From assembly GCF_003967175.1 (NCBI RefSeq), contig NZ_AP018553.1, forward strand, positions 744,001-808,000: a DNA stretch of 64,000 nucleotides, given 5' to 3'. A program made the position numbers and the translations under genes. Origin of the DNA: Sulfodiicoccus acidiphilus (GTDB lineage: Archaea > Thermoproteota > Thermoprotei_A > Sulfolobales > Sulfolobaceae). The notes under the pieces are model-generated. The model worked only from the letters and a program-made list of their open reading frames with translations, searched no databases and had not been told where the DNA came from. The stretch's first letter is position 1. Each line of letters opens with the position of its first letter. Below are positions 34,369 through 44,199 of the stretch, piece by piece.

Positions 34369-34863
34369 TTACCCCCTCGCGTAAAGGTACGCCAAGGACG
34401 CTATAATTACGGATCCTGCGTATATAGTTATTTCCTGATAGAAATTTGAAAAGAAACGACCTGCTATGGCCCCCAATAATACTATTAAGAGAAAAGCAAA
34501 CATCCCCTCACCCTCCTTGAATATGGAGAGACCTATGTTGGGCCTCAATTGGTAAACAGAGAGTAAGAAAATGGCAATGGTTGGCAAAAGCTCTACTGCT
34601 CCTAAGGTAGCAATTCCTTTGGGATCTAATGGGAGAATGAGGAATATACCAACGACCACTCCTAGGGCGTAGGCTGCAGAGAAGAACAGAGCTGCCAAGG
34701 ATGATCTAGGAGAAGTCCAAGGCTTACTGACGTAAATTAGGTAAAGCAGTACGGCGAGTCCTACTAAGGAGGCAGGAGCGTAGACGGATAACCTGTCTAC
34801 CAATGCTGTAAGCGGCAAAAGGAAGAGCACGAACGACAGCGCCACCACTTGCCAATCCTTCAT
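34369..34863 (-). CDS. Small polytopic membrane protein
   Basis: 164 residues with five hydrophobic helices, few charges outside the ends and a C-terminal stretch SVIIASLAYLYARG. No family motif recognised. It is the first gene of the leftward operon with the FAD reductase (5 bases between stop and start) and the Lrp regulator. A role in lipid or quinone metabolism would suit the context but is only inferred. Confidence 0.6.
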   Translation of the reverse strand: MKDWQVVALSFVLFLLPLTALVDRLSVYAPASLVGLAVLLYLIYVSKPWTSPRSSLAALFFSAAYALGVVVGIFLILPLDPKGIATLGAVELLPTIAIFLLSVYQLRPNIGLSIFKEGEGMFAFLLIVLLGAIAGRFFSNFYQEITIYAGSVIIASLAYLYARG

Positions 34864-34947
34864 CTTCTCGCGTAGTTTCGCACGCCGGGAATTAAAACAC
34901 TATCGTCAAGTTATTTATTAGGCACTCGAGGCTTAGAAGATGATATC

Positions 34948-35759
34948 ATGAAGTACACAAGACCAGTCATCCTGATTCACGGGGGAGCCGGAGACTGGAC
35001 CAGCAGAGACTCAGATACTGCACTAAGAGAACTCTCAAACGCCTTAGACAGGGGTTTCGAGCAACTAACGAAGGGTTCTTCCCTCGAGGCCGTAGTAGAG
35101 GCTGTGGCCTACATGGAGGACTCTGGGGCTTTCGACGCGGGTAGAGGTAGCGTCCTCAACGCCAAGGGGGAGGTGGAGATGGACGCTGGGGTGATGTCTG
35201 GGAAGGACCTGAGGGTGGGTGCTGTAGCTGCGGTAAAAGCGAGGAATCCTGTGAAGGAGGCATTGAAGGTCCTAAGAGACGGGAGACACGTCCTAATGGT
35301 GGGCGGGGGAAGGGAGGAGATGATAAACCAGACCGAAGTGTCTGGTGACACTGTTGGCGCGGTAGCGTTAGACATGGAGGGAAGCTTGGCCGCAGCCACC
35401 AGCACTGGGGGATACGGGGAAAGTTGCCTGGGAGGGTAGGTGACTCTCCAATACCTGGAGCCGGGTACTACGCGACGACTAACGTGGCAGTTTCGAGCAC
35501 TGGGATAGGAGAGCTGATCCTGCGGGTCCTCCCAGCAAAGGAAGTAGACATGTTAGTATCTATGGGGTTTCCCCTCGAGAGTTCATTGGAAGCCGTCCTA
35601 GGGAAGATGACCTCCCTCTTCGGAGAAGGAATCGTGGGCATGATAGGGTTAGACAAGCAAGGGAATGGACACGCAGTCTTCAACACGAAGGGAATGGCCA
35701 GGGGAGTTATGTCTAAGGACGTGAAGAAGGTGGCGGTGTTTCAAGGGGATAGGATTTGA
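34948..35759 (+). pseudogene. Isoaspartyl peptidase/L-asparaginase, Ntn-hydrolase family, single-base frameshift
   Basis: Two frames, 34948-35439 and 35424-35759, join into a normal 270-residue type 2 asparaginase if one G is added to the run of five at 35407-35411; the joined text then reads STGG followed by [19 protein letters not shown], exactly the family pattern. Front motifs are IHGGAGDW and DAGRGSVLN; the autocatalytic cleavage site is [12 protein letters not shown], where the Thr after Asp becomes the nucleophile. The enzyme removes isoaspartyl dipeptides and splits asparagine. As written, the chain stops 12 residues after the nucleophile region. Followed without gap by the phosphoesterase gene. 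Confidence 0.8.
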
Positions 35760-36277
35760 AGATCTTGGTGATGGGGAACATACGGTTCCCCGAACCTCAC
35801 GTGGAGGGAGTACTTTCTTCCATAATAAAGAAGGAGGAGCCCGACGCCATATTGCTCAACGGAGACACAACCCAATGCTACTGGGATTACGAGTGCCCGA
35901 GAGTGATAGATGTTCTCTACGTCATACGTAGTATAGCTCCTTGGGCACAGATAGTTTACATACAAGGAGACATGGATCCTCACGCCATAAAGTGCATAAT
36001 GGCTGAACCTAGGTATAGGGAGGAGATCCTAGGTACTACTATGTACGTTACAGAGATCTCCTCGTCCAAATACTTCGTAGTTCACGGCCACCAGGCCGAA
36101 ATAGACCAGCTGAGGAGAAATGTAGCGGCTGGTCCGTGGGACTGGCTTGTAGTGGCCCAACATAGAAGACTGGAGATTGATAAGCTCGCCAGAGTGATAT
36201 ATAATGGTGGTATAACAAGCGACTTCCCCCAGAGGCCAGGGGATACCTTGTCATATCTGACTCTGGCCACTACATAA
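35756..36277 (+). CDS. Divergent calcineurin-like metallophosphoesterase
   Basis: 173 residues. Motifs NGDTTQ, QGDMDPH and VVHGHQAE correspond to the second, third and last metal-binding motifs of MPE enzymes (GD, GN/D, GH). The first motif (D-x-H) is absent: the start reads [13 protein letters not shown]. With a metal ligand missing, activity may be altered. It overlaps the end of the asparaginase gene by four bases, which supports a shared operon. Substrate unknown. Confidence 0.6.
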   Translation: MKILVMGNIRFPEPHVEGVLSSIIKKEEPDAILLNGDTTQCYWDYECPRVIDVLYVIRSIAPWAQIVYIQGDMDPHAIKCIMAEPRYREEILGTTMYVTEISSSKYFVVHGHQAEIDQLRRNVAAGPWDWLVVAQHRRLEIDKLARVIYNGGITSDFPQRPGDTLSYLTLATT

Positions 36278-36304
36278 GGCAACTGATGGGGTCGGAGAGA
36301 CACC

Positions 36305-36541
36305 TCAGGAGCTAGCGGAGGGAACTATCTCGGAGAGCTTTACGGAAACGGCGAACTCGTATATCGAGTCCTCAGGGGTCCCCCTGTCGTCCTCGTCCCA
36401 GACCTTTACAGAGTCCGCCACCACTTGGTTCCTTCTTCCCCTACTCACTATAACGTCAGTCACGAAGGGTATGTCCTTGAGGGACTTGACAAGCTCTAAA
36501 ACCTCAGCGGTCCATTCTCTAATGAAAACTTGAACTATCAC
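36305..36541 (-). CDS. Small conserved-looking protein, unknown
   Basis: 78 residues from a GTG start: VQVFIREWTAEVLELVKSL, then DVIVSRGRRNQVVADSVKVWDED and a C-terminal FAVSVKLSEIVP. Alternating strands and helices suggest a small ferredoxin-like or ACT-like fold. A T-rich run (36543-36551) precedes the start and the upstream region has a TTAAGTTAG box. No motif known to me. Confidence 0.5.
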   Translation of the reverse strand: MIVQVFIREWTAEVLELVKSLKDIPFVTDVIVSRGRRNQVVADSVKVWDEDDRGTPEDSIYEFAVSVKLSEIVPSASS

Positions 36542-36647
36542 ATTATTTTTTTAGTTAGCCTAACTTAAAACGGAATCATTCTAACTTGATGGTATTTCTC
36601 CTTGGTTTCCAGATATGCATATTAACTCTCATGGAATTCGATAATCC

Positions 36648-37034
36648 GTGAAAAGAGACCTTAGACCTATCGTCGTAATCTCGGCAGTTAAGAACGAAGA
36701 GCTCGTCGAATTTGTGAGGAGGACATTTAAGGACGCCAGGACGTTCGGGGCGAGGAAGGTGATAATACACAGCTTCAGTGGACCCAACTACTGGGACTTC
36801 TTCAGGGACTCGAGAGAAGCCATACTGGACAATATAGAGCTGGGGGTAGAGATATATACATGGGGTAGGGACGAAGTAGAGAAGATGCTGAAGATCCTTC
36901 CGAGGCCCGAGGAAATCAAAGGCATAGTGTTCCACTGTAGCGACGACGAGAAAATGTTTATTCGGAGGGTGCAGGACGTAATCCCAACTCAATACAAAGC
37001 ATCTCTACTCAAGGACTACTGCCGTCAATCGTAA
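36648..37034 (+). CDS. Hypothetical protein, unknown
   Basis: 128 residues, GTG start, soluble. It begins [22 protein letters not shown] and contains [17 protein letters not shown] and [16 protein letters not shown]; alternating strands and helices suggest a Rossmann-like or phospholipase-D-like fold, but no catalytic motif is clear. About 50 bases before the geranylgeranyl reductase gene, same strand, so they may be co-transcribed. Its codon pattern is like that of its neighbours. Confidence 0.5.
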   Translation: MKRDLRPIVVISAVKNEELVEFVRRTFKDARTFGARKVIIHSFSGPNYWDFFRDSREAILDNIELGVEIYTWGRDEVEKMLKILPRPEEIKGIVFHCSDDEKMFIRRVQDVIPTQYKASLLKDYCRQS

Positions 37035-37083
37035 GAAGGAAGGCAACATTTATTTGCCACGTGGGATCAACAACTCAGATCCT

Positions 37084-38439
37084 ATGAAGGAATCGTCGTA
37101 TGACGTCTTAATAGTAGGAGGGGGATTCGCGGGCTCGACTACAGCTTGGTTTCTGTCAAACAGGGGATACCGTGTCCTTCTCATAGACAGTAAACCCTGG
37201 AACAGAATTGGAGATAAGCCCTGTGGGGACGCTGTGAGTAAAGATCACTTCGATGACCTCGGTATGCCGTACCCTCAGGGGGAGGAATTGGAACAGACGG
37301 TTCAGGGCATAAAAATCTACAGTCCAGATATGAAGACAGTGTGGACGGTGAAAGGAGAGGGTTTCGAGCTCAACGCTCCGGCCTATAACCAGAGAATATT
37401 GAAGGAGGCGTTAAAGAGGGGAGTAGAAGTTATGGACATGACGACGGCTTCATCTCCTATATTAGAAGGAGGAAGAATGAAAGGTGCGGTGATATTCAAC
37501 AGAAGGACTAACGAGACGATAAGGGTCGAGGCCAAGGTGACGGTGGACGCCACAGGTAATGCTAGGAGTCTCAGGATGAAGTTGCCTCCTGGGATACCAG
37601 TAACAGAGGACTTAGACGATAAGGATGCTGACGTGGCGTATAGGGAGGAGGCGATAACTGCTGAACCTATAGAAGATCCCCACTTTCTAAGGATATTTGT
37701 GTCCCAGAGAGCAGCACCTGGAGGCTACTGGTGGTACTTCCCTAAGGGAGAGCAGAAGGTGAACGTCGGACTCGGAATACAGGGGGGGATGGGTTACGGA
37801 TCGGTTCACGAATACTACAGGAAGTACTTGGGAGTCTATGCTCCCGACGTCAAGGAAGTCGTACTGAGAGGTGGAGCACTAGTCCCAACCAGGAGACCCC
37901 TGACTAGCTTAGTGTGGGACGGTATGGTAGTGGTGGGAGACTCCGCCTTCACCGTCAACCCAGTTCACGGGGGAGGCAAGGGCTCCGCAATGATCTCTGG
38001 GTTCTGTGCAGCCAAGGCTATAATGAAGGCAATGGAAGTAGGAGATTTCAGCAAACAGACGCTGTGGGACATGAATCTCTGTTACGTCTCTAAGTACGGC
38101 CAAAAACAGGCTAGCCTAGAACTCTTCAGGAAATTCCTTCAAAAACTCCCTGACGAAGATATAGACTTCGGCATGAGAAAGGGCCTCATAAAAGAGGAGG
38201 ACCTCGTGGAGGTAAGCGTCAAAGGTACGTTGAAACTCTCAGTCGCAGAAAAGGCAATCAGACTCATTTCGGGACTCTCCAGGCCGTCCCTACTTATGAA
38301 ACTAAAGACCGTGGCATCATACATGACGAAGGTGAAAGAAGTGTACAACAACTATCCTACTACCTTCTCCGAGCTAGAGAGGTGGAAGGCCGCTCTAAAC
38401 GACATGTATGCCCAGTTCGATGCCGCCTTGGATCAGTAG
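37084..38439 (+). CDS. Geranylgeranyl reductase (archaeal lipid saturation)
   Basis: About 451 residues, the usual length of Sulfolobus geranylgeranyl reductase. FAD site [19 protein letters not shown]; the PCG-type motif [12 protein letters not shown] with the redox-active-looking Cys; YWWYFPKG of the substrate channel; and [21 protein letters not shown] near the flavin. The enzyme hydrogenates the double bonds of digeranylgeranyl glycerolipids to give saturated archaeol and caldarchaeol. I set the start at the ATG of MKESSYD; the frame is open ten codons further from a TTG. Its end overlaps the end of the convergent DUF2070 gene by 45 bases. Confidence 0.87.
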   Translation: MKESSYDVLIVGGGFAGSTTAWFLSNRGYRVLLIDSKPWNRIGDKPCGDAVSKDHFDDLGMPYPQGEELEQTVQGIKIYSPDMKTVWTVKGEGFELNAPAYNQRILKEALKRGVEVMDMTTASSPILEGGRMKGAVIFNRRTNETIRVEAKVTVDATGNARSLRMKLPPGIPVTEDLDDKDADVAYREEAITAEPIEDPHFLRIFVSQRAAPGGYWWYFPKGEQKVNVGLGIQGGMGYGSVHEYYRKYLGVYAPDVKEVVLRGGALVPTRRPLTSLVWDGMVVVGDSAFTVNPVHGGGKGSAMISGFCAAKAIMKAMEVGDFSKQTLWDMNLCYVSKYGQKQASLELFRKFLQKLPDEDIDFGMRKGLIKEEDLVEVSVKGTLKLSVAEKAIRLISGLSRPSLLMKLKTVASYMTKVKEVYNNYPTTFSELERWKAALNDMYAQFDAALDQ

Positions 38440-40008
38440 GACAAGGACCATTATAGCCAACGGTGAGAAGATAGGTATCCATATTGTCTTAGTGGTGAAG
38501 GCTCCCACTTCCTCCAGAGCTTTTGTCAAGGAAGAAATCACTTTACCTATAACTCGCACAGAGTTGATTGTGAACACCTTCATCGATGCTTGTACCTGCT
38601 CCATATGATTCAATGCGTTAAGAATGGCGCTCCTCACGGCCCTAGAGAGCTCTGGGGAATATGACACAGGATAATATAGTGATTCTACGGACACTCCAGT
38701 ACAGGAATGATCATCCGGAGTTACCAATAGAACATCCTCAGCTAAGTCGGCATTTTCCTCCCTAAGCTTAGAGTTTAGGGTATCTTCGGCGTTGTTCCCA
38801 TAAAGGTACACTAGAACTAACCTTTTAGTGCCATCAGATAGAGCGAAGGCTTTCACCTTCTCACTGCAGAGTCCTCGACTCTTTCCTTCCACGAGCCCCT
38901 CTCCGTAGCCCAGGAAGAGTCGACTTTCACTACCGGTTGCCCTGATAAGTAGGGCCTCTAGATCACCGAGTTCACCTTCTTCTATCTCCTCCTTGAGAGA
39001 TTGATTGTGGGAGTCCACGAGGAACGAATTACGAGAGATCATTGTAGTCCAGAGGCTGAGCGGTAAGTCGTCTATGCCTAAACCCGGCCTTGTTAGGAAG
39101 CTCAACTTGGCTTCGTTGAAGTTCATGGACCAAGCAGAGAAATTCCCAGAGGTTTCCCTTGTGAGGCCGAGGAACTTCAGCTTGCTCCACCCAGCGTTGA
39201 CTTCCCTCTCTATTCTCTTTGCAACCGCCTCAGCTTCAGAAGAAGAAACCATGTCTATCTCGTGACTGCCTGGGCCGTGGAAGACAGTAGCGTTAGGTAA
39301 AACCTCCTCCACTTGATAGACAAATCTGGAGCTGCCCACGGAGCCAAATAGACCGAAATGGATCTTTGGGATTACCCAGTAATGAGTAGAACTCCCTTCG
39401 AACCTGAAGAGTACGACCTGAAGGTCCATGTTAGTTCCTACGCTCTTCAGGAACTCCTCCACTAAGCCCACTTTACCGTCAGTGAAGGACGATATGAAGG
39501 GCCTAGCCACTTTAAGAGCGGGTATACCTATCACCTTAACGCCCTTGCCGTTCAGGGCCTTGGAGTAAAGGTAGGTGACGATACCAACTACGACCAGATA
39601 CACCACTACAAAGGGGAGGTCCCTAGCCAACACTAAGGAGCCTACCAGGGCCGGGACTGTGGCTAGTGAGACGGAAACTACTTCTCTATGGTAAGGAATC
39701 AGCGAGAATGACATCAGCGGTGCCAAGACACCAAATGCATAACTCGGCGCAACCGGGAGGAAGGTGAAAATAATATAGATAGCAACTGTCCCTATGCTGA
39801 AGAAAAGGGAAACCTTCATGTGACGCTTAAACACGAGGAAGGAAGTTACAACATAGGCTAACACTGCCAAGAAGGTCGGTAGTCCCACTTGTAGACTCCT
39901 TAGGAAAACGCCAACAAGCTCAAACGACAGTAGGGCGAACAAGGTTCGCTGCTTAGGTAGCTTTATTAATTTTCCGTAGTACTTTCTTACTACTTGCTCT
40001 GAGTTCAA
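38395..40008 (-). CDS. DUF2070-type archaeal membrane protein
   Basis: 537 residues. About six hydrophobic helices in the first 160 residues, a large soluble middle part (with [22 protein letters not shown], and [14 protein letters not shown], and later SHNQSLKEE), and a last hydrophobic pair at the C-terminus. This plan and the H-P-G-x-H and H-N motifs resemble DUF2070, an archaea-specific family related to AMMECR/GTPase-like metal phosphatases but with unknown function. Its tail overlaps geranylgeranyl reductase by 45 bases in antisense. Starts 30 bases from the divergent gene at 40039. Confidence 0.6.
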   Translation of the reverse strand: MNSEQVVRKYYGKLIKLPKQRTLFALLSFELVGVFLRSLQVGLPTFLAVLAYVVTSFLVFKRHMKVSLFFSIGTVAIYIIFTFLPVAPSYAFGVLAPLMSFSLIPYHREVVSVSLATVPALVGSLVLARDLPFVVVYLVVVGIVTYLYSKALNGKGVKVIGIPALKVARPFISSFTDGKVGLVEEFLKSVGTNMDLQVVLFRFEGSSTHYWVIPKIHFGLFGSVGSSRFVYQVEEVLPNATVFHGPGSHEIDMVSSSEAEAVAKRIEREVNAGWSKLKFLGLTRETSGNFSAWSMNFNEAKLSFLTRPGLGIDDLPLSLWTTMISRNSFLVDSHNQSLKEEIEEGELGDLEALLIRATGSESRLFLGYGEGLVEGKSRGLCSEKVKAFALSDGTKRLVLVYLYGNNAEDTLNSKLREENADLAEDVLLVTPDDHSCTGVSVESLYYPVSYSPELSRAVRSAILNALNHMEQVQASMKVFTINSVRVIGKVISSLTKALEEVGAFTTKTIWIPIFSPLAIMVLVLLIQGGIELGIHVV

Positions 40009-40038
40009 CGAACTCGTGGTTCATGCGAGGGATTTAAA

Positions 40039-40323
40039 ATGTTGTTGAAGCCCGAACAGTTGGGAATAGAGAAGTTAATTCGTGTAGATGGTGGGGAGTG
40101 TTGGAAGTACATCGGAGAAGCGGGGGAAGAAGTCTTCACCCTTTACGTCTATAAGGGGGACCTCTCTCTATACTTTAAGGTCATACGGAATTCCACAGGA
40201 GAGGAGGGATGCAGAGGAGCTCTACTATCTCCTGTGGGGCTTTACGGTTTCGTGAAAAGTGAGGAAGAGTTGCCTAATGCAGTTAAGGAAAAATTGAGGA
40301 GGATGATCGACCGTGAAGCTTGA
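40039..40323 (+). CDS. Small hypothetical protein
   Basis: 94 residues: LLKPEQLGIEKLIRVDG, then CWKYIGEAGEEVFTLYVYKG and a helical end NAVKEKLRRMIDRE. Soluble, mixed alpha/beta, no known motif. It overlaps the start of the HAD gene by 11 bases and should be translated together with it. A GATTTAAAATG box at its own start codon implies a very short leader. Confidence 0.55.
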   Translation: MLLKPEQLGIEKLIRVDGGECWKYIGEAGEEVFTLYVYKGDLSLYFKVIRNSTGEEGCRGALLSPVGLYGFVKSEEELPNAVKEKLRRMIDREA

Positions 40324-41113
40324 GGACTACGACCTAATCTTCTCAGACGTCGACGGAGTTTTAATGAAAGACGGTGATCCAATAGAAGGAAACCTTTCAG
40401 TTATAAGGAGATTGATTAGGGCTGGAAAGAGAGTCATTCTAATTACAAACAACTCCGGATTTAGCAGGGTCCTTCTCTCTAGGCAGTTAAGCGCAATGGG
40501 GGTCGAAATTCCTCCCACCGACATAGTTACGTCGGGGGTGGCAGCCGCAGTTTACTTAAAGGACAGGCTAAAAGTTAGGGACGCCTTCGTGGTGGGGGAG
40601 GAGGGATTGGTAGAGGAGCTTAGAGCGAGGGGCATAAGGGTATTGAGTCAAGAGGAAGTGAAGGAGTCCACCCCAGAGAGCGTGGTAGTAGGCCTAGACA
40701 GGTTCTGCACCTACGAGAAACTCTCGTTGGCCATGCACTCCATAATGATGGGAGCTAAGTTCGTCGTGACAAACATGGATAGACTATGGCCGTCCAAGAA
40801 AGGTTTCAAGCTAGGTGCTGGCGCTCTCGCTAGCAGTATAATCTTCTCTTTGAGAAGGGAGCCAGACTTCGTAGCGGGGAAACCGAACCCTTGGATCATA
40901 GAGGCCGCCAGATCTAGCCTTGGAATAGACGGTGAGGGGAAGATGATAATGATCGGAGATCAACTTGAAATAGATGTCAGAATGGGTAAGGAGCTAGGAA
41001 TAGACACATTACTTGTCCTCACTGGAGTGTCAAAGCAGGAGGACATCAAAGGTTCATCAATAAAGCCGGACGTGGTGGTTCAGGATCTAACACATCTATA
41101 CGACGAGGCGTAA
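40313..41113 (+). CDS. HAD-family phosphatase, NagD/4-nitrophenylphosphatase type
   Basis: 266 residues. Motif I FSDVDGVLMKDG, motif II ILITNNSGFSR, the C2 cap with GVAAAVYLKDR and VVGLDRFCTYEKL, motif III AGKPNPWIIEAA and motif IV IGDQLEIDVRMGKELG. All catalytic positions are in place. NagD-like enzymes hydrolyse sugar phosphates, nucleotides or phosphoglycolate; no clue to the substrate here. Co-transcribed with the small gene before it and perhaps with the NRAMP gene 31 bases later, which however has its own TATA box. Confidence 0.82.
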   Translation: MKLEDYDLIFSDVDGVLMKDGDPIEGNLSVIRRLIRAGKRVILITNNSGFSRVLLSRQLSAMGVEIPPTDIVTSGVAAAVYLKDRLKVRDAFVVGEEGLVEELRARGIRVLSQEEVKESTPESVVVGLDRFCTYEKLSLAMHSIMMGAKFVVTNMDRLWPSKKGFKLGAGALASSIIFSLRREPDFVAGKPNPWIIEAARSSLGIDGEGKMIMIGDQLEIDVRMGKELGIDTLLVLTGVSKQEDIKGSSIKPDVVVQDLTHLYDEA

Positions 41114-41144
41114 TTTTTTTAAACGGACAATGTAGCTCGATACG

Positions 41145-42341
41145 ATGAGTCGTAAATATCACACAGTCCTCAGATTTTTCGGCCCCGCGTGGCTGGTGAT
41201 GATGGCCGACATGGACGCCAGTAGCACTATTGGAGCGGCGCAGACTGGAGTTGAGTTCAGGTATGGGCTAATATGGTTCCTTCTCCTTCTAACGATCCCT
41301 TTATTCATAGTGCAGGAGGTCTCTGGTAGAATAGGAGTAGCCACGAGCAAAGGACTGGGAGAGTTAGTGCGGGAGCGCTATGGCCCCAAAGTAGCATACC
41401 TAACGGCGATCCCCATGGCACTCACAGACGTCGTAACATACGCTATAGAGTACGCCGGAGGCGCAATAGGGTTCGAGATGCTTGGCGTTCCACCTATGGT
41501 GAGCCTACCCGTAATTTACATCCTTCATCTACTAATCGTTACAAAGAGAAAGTATGCCGAAGCCGAGAAAGTTCTCCTTGGAGTATCGGGACTTCTGATC
41601 TTGGGCTTTACGGTTGCTCTATTAGAGAGAGGCCTAGAGCACTACTCGCCTATATTGTTTAGCGCCTCTCCCAAGTTCCTCCTGATTCTAGCCGTTAACG
41701 TGGGGGCAGTTGTAATGCCATTCATGTTGTTCTTCCAAGCGTCTGCCACAGCAGATAAAATCAATACAATAGGAGAATTGAGGAATGAAAGTAAGGAAAA
41801 ACTACTCAAGCTCATGAGGTGGGAGACCCTAGTTGGGGCGCTTGTAACAGAACTGCTCATGGTAGTGGTCGAAATGGTATCCTCTGGCCTGCCTCAGACT
41901 ACGAACTTCGCATCGGCGCGCGTCCTTTCTCAACTACTGTCCTCCGTAGCTGGGAAGTACTCGCCACTTCTATTCGGAGTGGGATTAATTGGCGCTGCCT
42001 TTCTAGCTCTAGTAGCGATTTCTATGGGCAGTGCGTGGGGGGTGGTGGAGGCCATAGGTGTAACTAGAGACAAGAGCTACTGGATCTACGTTATAGAGAG
42101 TTTACCCGCATTGATAGCTGTGACATTGATACCAAGCGAACAACTTGTGAATGCTGTGTTGTACCTTTTGGTGGTCTTCGTCTTCGTGCTAATAGGTCCC
42201 CTCCTAACCATGGGCATCGTATCCAGGGATAAGGGAGTAATGAAAGAGTATGCTAGTAGCAAAGGTTTAGAACTGGCTTACTGGGCCAGTGCTATCTTCC
42301 TTATATCTTTCGGTTTACTAGCGTTAGCTGCATCGCTATGA
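41145..42341 (+). CDS. NRAMP-like divalent metal ion transporter
   Basis: 398 residues with eleven hydrophobic helices. Helix 1 carries GPAWLVMMADMDASSTIGA, the place of the DPGN metal site of NRAMP proteins (here DMDASS), and helix 6 FFQASATADK matches the second metal-binding stretch. The family imports Mn, Fe or other divalent ions with protons. The change from DPGN to DMDAS is common in archaeal relatives and may shift selectivity. A TATA box TTTTTTTAAAC at 41115-41125 lies about 25 bases before the ATG. Confidence 0.82.
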   Translation: MSRKYHTVLRFFGPAWLVMMADMDASSTIGAAQTGVEFRYGLIWFLLLLTIPLFIVQEVSGRIGVATSKGLGELVRERYGPKVAYLTAIPMALTDVVTYAIEYAGGAIGFEMLGVPPMVSLPVIYILHLLIVTKRKYAEAEKVLLGVSGLLILGFTVALLERGLEHYSPILFSASPKFLLILAVNVGAVVMPFMLFFQASATADKINTIGELRNESKEKLLKLMRWETLVGALVTELLMVVVEMVSSGLPQTTNFASARVLSQLLSSVAGKYSPLLFGVGLIGAAFLALVAISMGSAWGVVEAIGVTRDKSYWIYVIESLPALIAVTLIPSEQLVNAVLYLLVVFVFVLIGPLLTMGIVSRDKGVMKEYASSKGLELAYWASAIFLISFGLLALAASL

Positions 42342-42552
42342 AAAATTGCGGATGAAACTGTAGTCCAGACTGAAAAAGGAGACAGGCGAAACATACTTAG
42401 ATTTTCTCAGGTCCGCTTGACGGTCCGACATCTCCATTGAGCATCTCCATTGAGTGCAGAACCTCGTTGACCTTAAGATCCTTATACTGAAGGCTAGGTT
42501 ACCTAAGCTTTTGTCAAAAAGCTTTAAAACGAATAAGGAAGAGCTATCAAAT

Positions 42553-42643
42553 AGCGGGGTAGGGTAGCCTGGTTAGCCCGCGGGGCTCATAGCCTCAAAG
42601 GCGAGAGACCCCGAGGTCCCTGGTTCAAATCCAGGCCCCGCTA
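42553..42643 (+). tRNA. tRNA-Met(CAT), initiator type, with 16-base intron
   Basis: Acceptor AGCGGGG pairs with CCCCGCT, discriminator A; T-arm CCTGG/CCAGG with TTCAAAT; anticodon stem CGGGG/CCCCG with loop CTCATA...A. The three G-C pairs next to the loop and the A1-T72 pair identify the initiator tRNA. Between positions 37 and 38 lies a 16-base insert, 42592-42607, which contains its own small hairpin GCCT/AGGC and lets CTC (42586-42588) pair with GAG, a relaxed bulge-helix-bulge site. CCA is not encoded. Confidence 0.9.
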
Positions 42644-42645
42644 CT

Positions 42646-42700
42646 ACAATGATGAGTTCTTCGAAATGGATAGGTGACGTTAGCGGGCAGCCACTGAACC
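42646..42700 (+). ncRNA. Candidate C/D box small RNA
   Basis: Three bases after the tRNA the sequence has a C box ATGATGA (42649-42655), a weak C'-like GGTGACG (42673-42679) and a D box CTGA (42694-42697), total about 52 bases, the size of archaeal methylation guides. D' is not convincing. It may be processed from the tRNA transcript. Confidence 0.3.
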
Positions 42701-42733
42701 TTTGGAAAATTTTATGTGTAAGTTAGACCAAAC

Positions 42734-42793
42734 CATTCACCCTGAGGACTGACAGGGGAGCGGACTCCTCCAATGGGTCCTTCGGAGTGAATG
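42734..42793 (+). ncRNA. Long imperfect hairpin, possible structured RNA
   Basis: CATTCAC (42734-42740) pairs with GTGAATG (42787-42793); next to it CTGAGGAC pairs roughly with GTCCTTCGG, and GGAG/CTCC closes an inner loop CGGA. The stem is about 17 bp with few mismatches. The following 150 bases up to 42950 are open in one frame but without coding character. Confidence 0.3.
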
Positions 42794-42950
42794 AAGAATG
42801 GCGAACCTGCATTGCCTGGGGATAGAAAAGGGAGACGTGCAACCACCTAACACCGTCAGTAGAGCAACTCCTCAGAAAGTCTGCGTAGGTGGGAACCACT
42901 CGCCGAAAAAGATCGCATGCTTTCCCTCCCCTTTTCTTGACATCGAAGCA

Positions 42951-43648
42951 ATGAACGAGGAATTATCGTGGATTCCTTTTCAGTTTCAGTATCTCGACTA
43001 TGACGAGTACACCGAGCCCAAGCCAGCGGGATTTCTATGGTTAGAGATCAAACGAGGTCTTATCGTAGAGGGGGATGAGATTCGTCAAATAGGAAAAAAG
43101 AGAGGAGACCCAAGGACTTAATCGCGATATTCCAAGACCTCCTAGACAGGGTGAGAGACTTAGCCTTCAAGGATAGAGCCGAATACCACGAGACCGCCAA
43201 TAGAATAATGGAGATCGGAATAAAAATGGTTGAGTCTGACCTATCGGCGTCGGTGGAGCAGTGGTTGAGAAGAGCGTCATTGATAAAGGAACTTAGGTCT
43301 CTAGGTTACTCGATAATTCCATTGGATGCACTCATGAATCCTAACGCCGACGGAAAGGACGCTAGTGCGGTGGGTACGAAGACTGGGGGCTTCCTCTCAG
43401 CGAGAGGATACGAAGTGTCGTTCTTGGCAGACGTTGTTCAACTCATGATCGCCGGTTCTAGCGTTCATCTAATCAACGACAGTAAAGAGTTGAGGCTCAC
43501 GATCGTGATGCCTACTGGTTCTACGTCAGCACTCCTGGAGTTCACGTGTCACTTCGTCGATGGGTTCCTCTCCTCTTACGGCTACAGGAAGCTGGAGGAA
43601 CAGAAGGTCTCGACGGACTTCGTTAGTTTAAAATACGCTAAATCCTAG
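42951..43648 (+). pseudogene. Hypothetical helical protein, single-base frameshift
   Basis: Two frames, 42951-43121 and about 43100-43648, join into one protein of about 230 residues if one A is added to the run of six at 43094-43099; then GKKERRPKDLIAIFQDLLDR continues into VRDLAFKDRAEY. Front part: MNEELSWIPFQFQYLDYDEY, LWLEIKRGLIVEGDE; rear part helical with MVESDLSASVEQWLRR and a beta end VMPTGSTSALLEFTCHFVDG. No family recognised. It lies 9 bases before the RHH-like gene and heads the 43-47 kb operon. The stretch before 42951 is in frame but looks noncoding. Confidence 0.5.
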
Positions 43649-43656
43649 CCTATGAA

Positions 43657-44184
43657 GTGCCCCGTCGTAAGAAAGGTACCAAGAAAGACAGATGTAACAC
43701 CTGGGTTGAATGTGAGATCTATGAAAGGCTCAAGGAACTGTCTAGGAGAAGGGGTAGCAGTGTTTACAACTACATTAACGAACTTGTAGAAACGTCAATA
43801 GAGCTAGAAGATAGGGGCGTCACGGCATCGGCTGCTGGAGAGGTACTCATAGCGTGGAACTTACTCAAAGCAGCGGGGCTGATAGTGAGCCCGATCCTCG
43901 GAGGCTCGTTAAATGAGTGGAAAGGAGCGGGGGTGAGACTAGGGACTCTGATAAAGCACAATTCACTCGACGTCAACATGGCTATAAAGGTGTTCTCCAT
44001 GATTATGGAGTGTTTGGGACATGTGGAGGTGCAGGGCGACAGAGTTATAGTGGCAGGAATACGGAGTAATGAGGATACCATAAAGTCCACGGTCGAAATG
44101 ATTAACGCAGCGTCTAGCACTGCGGGAATCAAACTAGAAGTCAAGTACGAAAACGGGGTAGTTTTGTTGGAAAGGAAGGAGTAA
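43657..44184 (+). CDS. Putative ribbon-helix-helix-like regulator
   Basis: 175 residues, GTG start. The basic N-terminus PRRKKGTKKDR is followed by TWVECEIYERLKELSRRRGSS and VYNYINELVETSIE, a strand-helix-helix pattern as in ribbon-helix-helix DNA-binding proteins. The rest (LIAWNLLKAAGLIVSPILGG and VNMAIKVFSMIMECLG) forms an unknown C-terminal domain, with a beta end VQGDRVIVAGI and VKYENGVVLLE. It follows a broken hypothetical gene and precedes the DUF1464 gene by 15 bases, so it may regulate or serve the operon. Not assigned to a named family. Confidence 0.5.
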   Translation: MPRRKKGTKKDRCNTWVECEIYERLKELSRRRGSSVYNYINELVETSIELEDRGVTASAAGEVLIAWNLLKAAGLIVSPILGGSLNEWKGAGVRLGTLIKHNSLDVNMAIKVFSMIMECLGHVEVQGDRVIVAGIRSNEDTIKSTVEMINAASSTAGIKLEVKYENGVVLLERKE

Positions 44185-44199
44185 CCTATAGGTGGAATC

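Noticed and set aside
36576-36992. 138-codon minus frame
   Set aside because: Exactly opposite a better plus-strand gene (36648-37034).
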